Source of the DNA: Loripinus fragilis
Lineage: Eukaryota; Mollusca; Bivalvia; Lucinida; Lucinidae
Assembly: GCA_964019695.1 (NCBI GenBank)
Contig: OZ026524.1
Coordinates: forward strand, 67,482,223 to 67,546,222
Direction of reading: 5' to 3'
DNA length: 64,000 nt
Shown here: in pieces, positions 13,601 through 25,600 of the stretch
How positions within the stretch are numbered: position 1 is the stretch's first letter
Layout of the letters: every line of letters starts with the position of its first letter
Notes under the pieces: generated by a model
What the model was told of the DNA's origin: nothing
What the model saw: only the letters and a program-made list of their open reading frames with translations
The model's database searches: none
Position numbers and translations under genes: made by a program

Positions 13601-16600
13601 AATAAATTGTTTTTATTGCCAGTACTCAGTTGCAAATGTTTTCTAGTCGGTTTTAAAGCTGTTAATGAACCACCTGTTCCTCAGCACGTGCAACGTAAGG
13701 AACACGTTTTTCAGGCGTTGACACCTGAATAGACCTGGGATTTGAATAAAAATTGCATAATCGTTATCTTCGACGATGTCCCGATAAGCATGCGTAAATC
13801 TTACAACGACATGTATACTAACAAAGCAGTTATTCAGAGAAATTAAGTGTAAAGTTTTCATTTTGGGTCAGTATATTTGCATGCTAGGGAATCGTTCGTG
13901 TTTTTATTTTCGTCTGCTGACTTTCTTCAAAATTAAGTTTTTAAAAAATAAACCACCCAGGACCACCATCGGAGTATCAAGCAGTTTGGATCCAGATCAA
14001 GACTGGCATTCTGTTGGTCTTCATCTGGGTTCAAACTGTTTGCAAAAGGCTATTGGCAGACGACAAAATTATCCACTGGCATGCAAAGAGTTCTAACAGG
14101 TAAATACTTTAGTGTTCAATATATTGTCTTATATAGGTATATACATGAATATATATACCATAAATATTCGGACACTTTAAATACATTTAACATACTATGC
14201 CCTTTAAACAAAGCAAAAGTAATATTCAAAGGATCTAGTTAGAATCAGTTTTACTTTCCAATGCTAAATGGGACACTTTTTTCCTTCAAAAATATTTATT
14301 TCTTTTGTTGAGCTTTCATTTTTGAATTATTTACGGTACATGTAGTCAAAAATGTACAGGTAACTTCTAAATTATCTCCCCAAAATCGTTTTATTACAAA
14401 GCATATTTTGTTTTTAAAACAATTTCATCAATTATCGTGATCCGTTGATACTCTGCATATGGTATTTTCAATAGATATCACCATGCCTACCAATTAAATC
14501 AAGAAAACGTGCAGAAATCACTTTTTAAAGCACTTTTTATTTTCATAAAATTTCAGACCCCCTCCCCTTTCTACTCGCCATAACTCTCGAGTGCGTAGGA
14601 ATTTTGAAAATATTTTGCTAGCTGGCTCTTGCCATTAGATTCACGTATTGCACTGATACTACATGCACCACACTAGAAGCTCAAAAGCAGCGTTCTGGGA
14701 ATCAGAAAAATAGGCGTATAAGGCCCAAACCGTCAATGATCCTTACCTGATCATTTATTCAGACTTGGAGCAGTAATTGTCAGTATGTGTTCACATATTT
14801 TGCAAAATACATGTATCTATAATTTACTTTCACGCGAGTTCACATAATTATTAAATAAATAGTACTAAAAGGGGTTGTTTTTGGAGAGAAAAAAGACAAT
14901 GTCATGTCATTGCCAGTTAAATTCGACGCTTAAAATGTACCGCTTTTCTATGCACAAGGTACAACTTAATACAAATGAGAAATAACGATTCATCTTCCAG
15001 ATGATATACGGAAAACATCTAGTTTCAACCAATGGAAATGACAAACTAAATGCATACGTCAGACTGAGACTTCAGACATTTCGCAGGTCAATTAACTTGC
15101 AGATATAATTTTCGCGGGTACAATAGACCACGAAAATTAAAAACCGCGAATATTTATTTTCATGTTTTTGAGGCAGAAGAGCGAAAATTTTGCGACACGA
15201 AAATATTCCATTTTACGGTATGTTTTGGTTGAGAAATAAGAAAAATAAGTTTCAATTACAAACTCTTATCTGGAGGCCTGATACAAGTTTAAAGTCATAC
15301 AATTTAAAAGTCATACTAGTTTAAAGTCAAACACAAGTTTAAAGTCATATGTCAGATTAGAGAATTTATTTTAGCCTAAAATTGTGATATTTGAGAGTTA
15401 GTTTGAGAACCCAAGACATTTTTGTGTTGGTTTAGAAATAAAATGATTTTTCAAAATACACACAAGTATCTGAAGGCCTGTTAATCCATATAAGCCTAGC
15501 AGCGCTTTCATGGGACAGCATCTGATCAGGATCTCCACTGATTGCTAACAGAATGTTCTATCAGAATGATTAAAAATGAAACATACCACACAACCACAGG
15601 GGGTTAACTCAGTCACAGTGCGGGGTGATTCTTTATGACAGTTGTCAATGATGCTTTATGAAAGGGTTACGGGTGCTTTATGATTTCCTTAATCAGTATA
15701 AGGTAGGTGATTGGAAACGGCATTAAACTTAAGATTTTTGAAGCCCGAAAGTATTTTATTTCTGTTTATTCATTTATTTGAAAAGCTAAAGGTTTTACTC
15801 TCTGAGTCTTTGCGATGACGGTTTATGTGTCGGGGATTAATTGGCGGTTTAATTGGCGGTTTAATTAAGATAATGATAAAACCCATAATAAAATTCAGTA
15901 TTTTTATCAAAGTACATACTCCATCAAAGATATTTAGCATACAACTTCAAGTTCAATCTAAATGTCTTTGAAAAATCAATTGTCTCCTCATGTAAAACTA
16001 TAAAGAGTTTATTTTAAATGATTAATTATGACAAGCTAAAAACTGGTCATAAAGAATCATTAACACATTTTTGGTAACAGGTTCTTTACCAGTTCGAATG
16101 ATGGATAACTGGTTCTTTATGAAAGGGTTCGGATGCTTTATGAAAGAATTGGCAAATATGTTAATGGTTTTAGGATCAAATATCAGGGCAATTAGACCTA
16201 TTACTACAGCCCTGGCTTGTTTATTGATTGAGTTAAGACTTAAAGTCCCAGTCAACAATATTTCTGTCATGATGGGACTCCTCCAAGAGACAGGGAGAGA
16301 CTAAAAGGGCCCAATCCCATCCAAATTTCCCCCAAGTCAAGCAAATTGCGCCCTATCATTACGATTAAGGTTAATATTTATTGCAATATCATATCAGTGA
16401 TGCCGAGACATAGCCTCTGAATTCGTTTCATTTAATTGTTATTTGATTTGATTGGCTGTCTATGGTAAACAGCTGTGTTTATCATAACTACAATGTTCCT
16501 ATGCAAGCCTACTGTAGGGCAGTTTACCATTACTTTTGCTCATTCTTATACAAGTTACTGGCAACTTGGTCTTCTTGAAACATCAGGAGAAGAAACAATT

Positions 16601-19600
16601 CTCCGTGAAAAATATGCTGGGTGCGATCTCTTGTCTGCTTACATATTAAGCAGATAGGCAACTGACCGAGCTACAGAGTCCAGATTGTTAGCTAAGCATC
16701 GCATGTGTCGCGTGTCCCAAGGGTGGGGGACAGAGGGTTTGCACCCCAGCTGGAAGATCAAAAGTTGTTATATGTTTCCTTAGAAATACTGTTATTGACA
16801 ACCTCGGGAAGAAGTAGGACCCCGTGGGCCCAATTGCTTCGAAAGGGAGGTCAGGTCCGCACTGCCCTCTGTGAAATAAAAAAAAAAACTAAAATAAAGA
16901 TCTCAGGACACCCAACCCCCCAGACAGAATTTTCTGGATCCCCCCATGCATAGTTAACATCCAAACCCTGCTTTCAGCATCCAGTACTGTATCCCGTACT
17001 GTATCCGAGACATCAATATGTCTTTTTTGAAACTCCCAATAGGAGCATGTGGTGGATTGATGGGGATGGGGTGGCTCAGCGTATTTTGAACGTCCCAATA
17101 GGCGGGGACTTAACATGAATTAGTGAGTTGAGCCTGACAGGTCAAAATAGCAGCATTTGGTTTTTTGTTTGCTTGTCTTGGTTCTTTACGTCCGAGTCAA
17201 CAATCTTTCAGTCTTGTCGGGATGGGTCTACCTTGGTGGATCCAGTACAAAAGCATCGGGTAAAACACTGACTCTGACGTCTCTGAGTCTAAAAATAGCA
17301 ACCCTTCTATTGAGCCACTGCGCCCCACACAGGCATGGAAGATTAAGGCAAACATTGTCCATAATAACTTTTATCTTACTTGATATTCTACTCTTGATTA
17401 ACAAAAAGAGACATGCAGACAGCAACGATTTACATGTTTGGATTCTCAAAAGAAACGTCTCATTTAGACGGTTCTTTTGAGTACCCAAAAGAAATACAAA
17501 TGAGGTTTTTTTTTCAACATTCACAAACTTACCTCGCCTATTGATATATCCAATCATTAGAATCTAACAATCAACCTATAAAAAGCAGACTACTTGTGAA
17601 CCCAGAAGCCAGATTTCTCGTTCTGGGTACCTGCAGTTGCAGTTATAGTTCTCTTCGGTGGAGTTGTTTTCTCATAATTTGAAGACGAAAACAGAGCCTT
17701 CAGTCGGTAGTATTAGTTACTGTATTCCGTGCAACATCTAACAATGCACAAAGCTGGTGCAATATGAGAAACATACCGGGTAGGCGGCAATCGATTTTTG
17801 ATCTACGTCTGTCGATAGTATTAACGTTTTCGATTGCCGCCTACCCGGTGTTTGTTTGTTTTTGTTGCTTTACGTCCCATGTCAACAGCTATGGTCATTG
17901 CGGGACGGTCAGTTCACTTAACCACACTTTTTCCTGGGCAGGCTTGAGCAAGCGGTTAACCAGTAATTTGTGCACATACTTTCGCTTGTAACTGACAACA
18001 ACCCTTCTTGAGGAGGAGAATTACCGTAGAAATTATTTCATGATCAATCTCCACGAAAGTATGGTACCGGGTCGGGATCGAACTCGCGACCCCTGGATCT
18101 GCAGTCAGACGCGCATCTGTAGCCAGACACGTTATCGATGCGTGTCTGACTGCAGAGCCTACCCGGTGTGATAAAGCCTATACGGGCGATAATCCTCACT
18201 TAATGCACCAGTCATTTGTATCCACTGCTCCCTCAATGCACCAGTCATTTGTATCCACTGCTCCCTCACCTACGGGGATGGGCGGGGATAGTGACTTTTC
18301 CCTTTTCAGAGTCCTGTGGGGACAAGCTGAGGGCAACAACCCTACTCTTAGCCCCGCCCTACACTACAGAAAATCTCACAGGGGTAAGTGTCCCAATGTT
18401 AAAACCCCCGCAGTTCCCCGGTACTGCGGGGACAATCAAAAAGTACTTGCACTGCACCATAGCCCACCGCTATCCCCGTAGGTGGGGGGCGTAGGTACAA
18501 ATGACTGGTGCATAAGCCTTTAACGCTACGCTTACGGCATAGGCTACGCTTACGGCATATCTAAAGTTTTGACCAATAAAAGCCAAGCTTTATTGGTTCC
18601 TCAATGTATATCTGTCTGCCAAAAACATATTCTTCTGTTCGGGTAATAAATTACTAGTCTAGAATAATAGTTTTTATAGTATGCTTAAAAAAGACTAGAC
18701 AAACACACAACACAGTGATCAGTTTCAGAAGTTGGCCATAAGATTGCTCATTTAAAAATGCATGTATTTGCATATTATTTCCATTTCTTATTGTAGTTCA
18801 AAGCAAGCAAAGCCTGCTGATCTAGAACTACTGTAGGGTAACACATATAAACTTTTGTGGTTACAAGATTGGCTAATATAGGAGCCTGTCATGTGGCAAA
18901 AGTAGCACCAAGACCCATATCAACATGGATATCAGTATTTTTTTTCACAGCTCTTATTCTGGATACAGATTTAGATCACGGCTAAGGTTGTGAGCAGTCT
19001 GGGAAGATTCCAACACCAAAACGAGTCTTCATGGGCTGCTCTTTTTTGTCCTGCCAGCCCATGGAATGACACCTGCGACCATCTCACTATTAATATACAT
19101 GTGAAATGTGTAGATTCAGCGACTCGCAGACAGCATGGGTGGGCCCAGAGGGGGTGGGGAGCAGAGGTCCAGACCCCTGGAAAATCACAAGCGCTATTGG
19201 TTTCCATGGGAATACGCATTAGGGATCCCCTAGGAAAGCTTGTACCTCAAAAACATATTAGTTTCCCAGTTTTCCATGGAATACGCTTATATTCTTTGCG
19301 AAACTTTGTAAAAGGCATTCCCCTTTAAAATAGGATGAAGACCATAAAAACTACGACAGAAAACATCTCATACTTTTGTGGGCGTGGACCCCCCTCTAAC
19401 GCATCCCGACAAAATTTTCTGGATCCGCCCTTGAATAGTGTCTACTGCTTGGTAGTTTGAGGTACCACGAAAAGTGATAAAAGCATGCAAGCTGGCTCAA
19501 AGGCGCTCCGTGAATTTCTTCTTGAGCTATAAAAGCTACTGTCCTGCCAGGCAAGAGTGACAGTGACGTCATGTTTTGTTTACAATGTTATCAGGGACTT

Positions 19601-22600
19601 ATAATCGATAGATCACTTGTGTATTAATCCTATGCACAGGATAGGATTAATACACAAGTGATCTATCGATTTGCGTTAGCTCAGCTGGAGTGTACAAATT
19701 AATGCTTTACCTAACAAGTGTAAACAAAACATGACATCACTGTCACTCTTGGCTGGCAGGACAGTAGCTAGACTTGAAATATTGGGTGTAGTTTTTTAAA
19801 ATTGACAAAAACAACAAATTTGCGCCATCTGTCTAACATGTCGTCATTCGATGAGTGACAATCAAGTTTGAAAGTATGCATAAAAATCAAAGGATGTCTG
19901 ATACAACCTCCAAAAGCCAGCCAAAAACTGCGGTTGATCATTACACCCAATTTTCGGCTGCTGCATATATTTGTTTAGATTATTGACTAATATATAAGCA
20001 CAGAAGCAAACAGCAACAGTCTGTTTAGGTCTACACTGTTTGCCTAAGAGACTTCAAAAACATTCAGCATACGACAAACGCAGACAGCTTTTGTTGTAAT
20101 TGGTAAGTGGATCAAATTAAAGCAATTCTAAAAGCGATGTCCATGCACGTTAGAAGAAAATATTTCTAGTCTTACCATAAACAAAAATGGTTATTGGGCG
20201 AGGTACTTCTATTACAGAGCGGGCACGATTTAAATTGCAAAATCTACAATTTTCCGTTTTAACGGGCCATATTTTTTTAAATGGGTAATAGAGAGCTAAA
20301 GTCCTAGTGTTTTACACGTTGTCTTATGTTGATTGATATCTGTTTCATGAGGATATCTTAAACTGTAATGAGATACAGAGCTAGGGGACTCGAGGCATGT
20401 ATGATCTATGGACAGACATTTGAGTTAAAGTTGTTACCTTGAACTTGTGAGATGGTGGCTGAGTGGATTCTTTATGTCCCAGTCAACAATCTTTCAGTTA
20501 TGCCAGGACGGGTCTTATTGGGTTGAACCAGTATTAAGCAATGATGAATGTGTCTTGCTCAAGGACACAACGCAGTGACGCTGGTGAGGCTCGAATCCGC
20601 AACCACTCGTTTCTGAGTCAAGCACTCTATCACTGAGCCACAGCACTCCCTTGGAATGGTAGCGGTTGGTATGGATTCATAAGGGAAACATTAGCATCTA
20701 TGACGGATATCAGTCTAGTGGTACACCTTCATGCTATCGGTAATATTCGTATGAGAGTATAATTTTTTATTGGGTCCTGTAGCATAGTCGGAGGCAAGCC
20801 CAGTGGTTCATCTAGGGTTCGTAAGTTTCATTGCGACCCTCCTAAAGTCCATTATTACCTGGAGATTGGTTATGAAAACGAATATACGTTCATTCGCCAA
20901 CTTCCGCTGATTCAATAAGGGTTCTTGTCAGTTTCAAGTGAAAGTATGTGCAAAAAGTACTGTTTTATACCCCTATTTCACACAGGGCCCGAATCCCACG
21001 AATTGACAAATATTACAGCTGACATACGAGGATCATTCATTTTGGAACTGATGCCCCCGAAGCATGGATGGACCTTTTTTTATAACTGTCGTGAGGGAAA
21101 ATCTCGCGAATCATCACGAATCGCCGCGGATTTCTGTTAATTCGTGCCCAATTCGTGCTGCATTCGGCATAGTCTCAACTAATTCGTGGTCGATTCTTTA
21201 ACTTATTGCAGTATTTCCACTGAATCGTAGAACATCACGTATGGGTTGAAAAAAAATACAATTCTCCACGAAGCCTAACATTTATCGATTCTATATGATT
21301 CTGGGGATTCGTGGTCTGTGTGGAATAGGGCATTACCTCCTTAGCTAAGCTTGCCCAGTAAAGTGTGGGATGCCGTAATATGACGGAAAAATTGTTGACT
21401 TACCCCTCTCGTACCCCCTCCTCTCCTATCCCCCCCCCCCCCCCACGACCCTGAGGATAGGGTCAATAGGTCAAAATTCAACTTTTTCTGAACAGCAACA
21501 CAAACCAACAAAGACATTTGAGCCGGGACAAGAAACTTCCAGCAATGTGGCATTTTGGCACGAATAGACTCTATGTGCGGCCTCCTTTTAAGCTTAGAAA
21601 CTACAAATGCTAATCGGTCAATAGCTTAACAGTCATATAATAGTTAAGCGACTAGCAAAGGCTCAGATCAGACTACGCATATGTGCAGGCTGGTCTGAGC
21701 CTTTGTTGGTCGCACATACCAGCGGCCCATTTATTGGGGCAAAAAATACATTAGGGCTGTATATCAGGACGAAATTGCATTTGTCTCATAAAGAACTTGT
21801 AACTTCTTTCATAAAGAATATGTTATAACTTTCTAAAAGAACCTGTAACCCGAATTTTAGGCTCATAAAGCATTTGTAACCTTTCATAAAGAACCATTAA
21901 CTTCGAAAAATGTTGAAATAGGCTAAAACGTATATCAAAGGAAGAATTTAAGCTTCAGATACCAAATTTATAATATAATGGTTCGTTTCCAAGCGTTTTT
22001 GGCTCGATAAAACCATGAAATATACACATATGGCATTTGTTGCAACTTAGCATCTCTAGTGTAACTGGTGAATTGTTGGACAGCTAAACTGCATGATAAA
22101 TGCATAGACTATCATGAAACATGCTGCTTATATGTCTATTAACAAAATTTGACTCTAAAACTGTCGAATATTACCATTTTCACCCCGCGTTTGGCATGAG
22201 CATAGAAACTTGTAAAGAATCATTGACCCAAAGTAAAGAACCTGTAACCCTTTTCATAAAGCATCATAAACAACTGTCATAAAGAATCACCCCGCACTGT
22301 GACTGAGTTAACCCCCTGTGACAACAGCCCTTAAAGTGGAAATGGACTGATCCAATTGATAAGAGTGGGAAACCCCATTTGGCTTAACTCTTTCGCTGCC
22401 AACATCACCGTTTGGAGACTAGCCACAAAGTGTTTAGGCCAACAAACAAGGAAATGTAAAAAAAAAAACAATGTAAAAAATGTTATTTACACAATTTTAA
22501 AGCAAGTAAAATCAATTTTAGGGGGAAATTGTGGCTAAATGGTTGCCAGTGTCACCCTAGATGAGGTATGATAACGGATAATATTTACATTATAAAAGCA

Positions 22601-25600
22601 ATCATTTAATGAATCTTTAGATTTTAGTAACCGTTCATAGTCAAAATTTGACTGACAGCTGCCAAGCTCACTTGCCAGTGCAATTCACTTCAAACATCGA
22701 ATTCATTGGACAGATGTGACACTTGTGTTGTGATTGACAGCGAGCCACACTCAATTGCATGTGCAAAACATGCTTCTTGTTTGCTCCATTGGCTGTCCGT
22801 GTTCACACTGGCTGTTCCGCTTTTCCATTTTACACTCCAATTAAACCTTTAATATGTTTATATTTTAAATACAAAACTGTTTTAATTCCAAAATTAAAAA
22901 TATTTTTCTATATTTTAGATATTTATAATAAAATGTAAATAAACTGGTCAAAATAAATTAAGCCCCACCAGAAATTTTCCCATAGACTTAATGTAAATAC
23001 ATTCATGTTTAATTTATCATAATATTTTACTGAATAAAGTTTTTTCCATAACATTTTCAGCGAAGTAGCAGAAATGTTTCCTCTCACCATACGCTTGGTT
23101 TCAGATTTATTGATAAGTTTTCCATAGAGCTCCACACATTCCAGTAAATGTCCCGTTTTGTTCCCTATCATTCCTATAGTAAAATTGGCCAAAAATTGGA
23201 TACTCTTGGAAAATTTAGCACACACCCAAAGAAAATCGGTATTGTCAATTCAAACTTTGTGTAATTACACCCAAGACATTGTTGTCTAACTTGGATGGAA
23301 TTAGAATTTTCAACTACCATCGATATTTTTGTAATAAACAACTTAACTTTATGGGAAAAAGTGACATGGGGCTTAACTTATTTTGACGAGTTTATAAGCA
23401 ATAAATTCAATTTCTGGAATGTTCATGGAATCATGAATACTTCTTGTCTCTTGCAAAGTTACGTATTTCACTTACTTTGCAAGAGACCCAAAGTATTCAT
23501 GATTCCATGAACATTAAAAAAATTGAATTCATTTTTTAAATAATCATTCCAGTGATTAAAAAAATATATGCTATTTTGAAGTTTTAAATTGCATATGGAA
23601 AACAAGACTGAAACAGTACTTACAAAAAAGTTGTTTGGGGGTATTTTCTACAATATGTTGATCAAAATATGGCAAATTACAGTCAAATTCCGGTTATCCG
23701 AACGTCGATTATCCGAAACTTCTGGGTTATTGGAAGACGATGGACAGTCCCGACTTTTTTCCTATATTATCTATTGCAATAAAACTACCGATTATTCGAA
23801 TTTTCGATTATCTGAAAAATTCAATTTTTCGAAGTGATTCGTCGGTCGGATTAAAGAAATTGCTAATAATCTATACCCTTCAAGATTCGAAGTCCCAATG
23901 TCACATATGGTGATCATGATTTCTTTGTTTGGTTGAGTTCGATTTACACACCTGAGTGATTTAGCAAACAAAGTTGCAACAGTTAATTGACACCGGATTT
24001 ACGTTAGCACTATTACGTGATGAACAGTTAAGTGAGTAAATGGTGTATTTAATTTAGGTCGCCTGCAATGATGGTTTTGTTTGATTTTATTTTATATGTC
24101 CAATTAGGGGTATCGTCTGTCATCCTTTGATTTATTCTTGACCACTGTTTACATTAAGCGAACACACCAAGCGCAGAAACAGGTTACAACAAAAATAATA
24201 ATTTCGATAATAGACGAATATAACGGACAATCAAAAGAACTGTCTCATTGAAACACTTCTTTTGAATGCCTAAAGCACACTTTTACGATTGAGGAAAACA
24301 ACCAAACCCTAGGTTTGGATGCTTAAAATGACCCTGAGGCCTCATTGAGACAGTTCTCTTTAACACCCAAATCGCTGAAATAAAAGATAAAAGAAAAATT
24401 ACCTGCCTAAAAAGCACACAACGTCGGTCCACCAACGGCCTGACAGCGATAGGCCATCTCAATGCTCCATCGCTGGTGGGCCGTTGATGACCCAATGTTA
24501 TGTGCTAGCTGGGAGGAGACCCTATGACAGTAAGACGATAAAAATGAGACAATATTTCGTCAGTAAATATGGTTCGTCAATTTACATTTAATCTCTATTT
24601 TCATTGTTGTTATCAATGTTGTTACATGTATAAATTTTTTGACAGATGTTCCGATTACTTCCCGGAAAACACAAGTTGAAGTTGCAAACTTTGGCAAAAC
24701 AATGACGTTCTAAGAAAGCATCCGAGCTTTTATGAAATCTCCCAATTTCGATCATTTGAACTACTGATTATTCGAAAGGATTCCTGCGGTCCATGGCACT
24801 TCGAATAATCGAGGTTTGACTGTAATTAAAATAAGGTCATATAATGTCAGTGTCATTCACAGTCAAGGTCACCTGATCCCTCTGCCCACCAAAACTTATG
24901 CTATCATGCTAAACAGTTTATTTGCAAACTTTGGTTAAAGTGTCACCATGATATTCAACCAGATAATGATAATAAAGGTTCATATTGTACAGTGAAGTTT
25001 CTTTATAATGTTATGTTTGGGGTCCATAGGAATTGGCCGTGTTATAAAGGGACTGCACTGTGTATTGAACCACATGTGTAGCTCTTCTTGATTGAAATAA
25101 CTTTATATCACTTGTTTCTCCCTTTCTATTACAGTTGGAACAATTATTCTGTGGGCAGAATGAGGAGGTATGGGACACTAAGGTTCTCATGGAATGTTGC
25201 CGTCCCGATCATGGCTACAATCATGACAGCCGTGCCATTAAGTTTCTCTACGAGATTCTCAGTTCCTACACTCCAGATGAACAGAGACAGTTTCTACAAT
25301 TTGTGACAGGCTCACCTAAGTTGCCTGTTGGGGGTAAGTTAACCTTGTTTAGCTCTTTGAATACTAGGTAGTGCCAGCGGACTGGATCGGTTGTTTTCTT
25401 GAGCAAGACACTTTATTCGCTGCTTAGTACTGGTTCAACCCAGGAAGACCCGTCCCAACATGACTGGAAAATTGTTGACTCGGACGTAAAGAATCAAAAC
25501 AAAACAAGCAAAAACTTTGACTCAGGAGTAGGGTGCTTGACTCGAGACTGAGGGGTTGCCAGTATGAGCCTCAACGGCGTCATTGTGTTGTGTCCTTGAG

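Larger units (their letters stand above)
11823..15218 (+). mobile_element. 3.4-kb TIR element with TA target duplication
   Basis: Left end CCGTAAAATGGGAAATTTTC, right end inverted CCGTAAAATGGAATATTTTC, with TA on both sides (11821-11822, 15219-15220). This is a Tc1/mariner-like insertion habit. The interior outside the nested Tc1 has no transposase frame. It also holds a short foldback at 12332-12423 with ends CCCCCCGTGTGCCAGCAA, a family D hairpin at 13876-14098, and unassigned DNA at 14100-15050. Probably non-autonomous. Confidence 0.85.
11708..15285 (+). repeat. Palindromic-core MITE (family P), copy 3, split by a 3.4-kb transposon
   Basis: Left half 11708-11822 ('ttgagcgtaaaattgtaatt' to 'tacccacaacata') and right half 15219-15285 ('tatgttttggttgagaaata' to 'ctggaggcctg'). 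Removing 11823-15220 restores the normal 'acaacatatgttttgg' of this family. Confidence 0.85.
15595..22320 (+). mobile_element. 6.7-kb TIR element with 5-bp ACAAC target duplication
   Basis: Left end CACAGGGGGTTAACTCAGTC and right end its exact inverted copy. The inverted repeats stay clearly alike for about 85 bp ('cagtgcggggtgattctttatg', then 'tgctttatgaaagggttac'). ACAAC lies at 15590-15594 and 22321-22325. The flanking repeat is present without the element at 38170-38335, where a single 'acaac' occupies the site. Below the ends are degenerate subterminal repeats of 'cataaagaacctgtaaccc' type (15640-16150, 21780-22300). No transposase frame was found. The body carries SINEs and MITEs of its own, so it is old. 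Superfamily not assigned. Confidence 0.85.

Noticed and set aside
16022..16304. Overlapping 77-82 codon frames on both strands
   Set aside because: They lie in subterminal repeats of the 6.7-kb element and have no recognisable domain.
17157..17557. Frames of 107-109 codons on both strands
   Set aside because: They cover a degenerate SINE and a family P hairpin.
15595..22320. RAG/Transib assignment from an internal CACAGTG and 5-bp duplication
   Set aside because: The element ends with CACAGGGGG, not the CACWRTG heptamer, and no RAG1-like protein is present, so the assignment is not supported.
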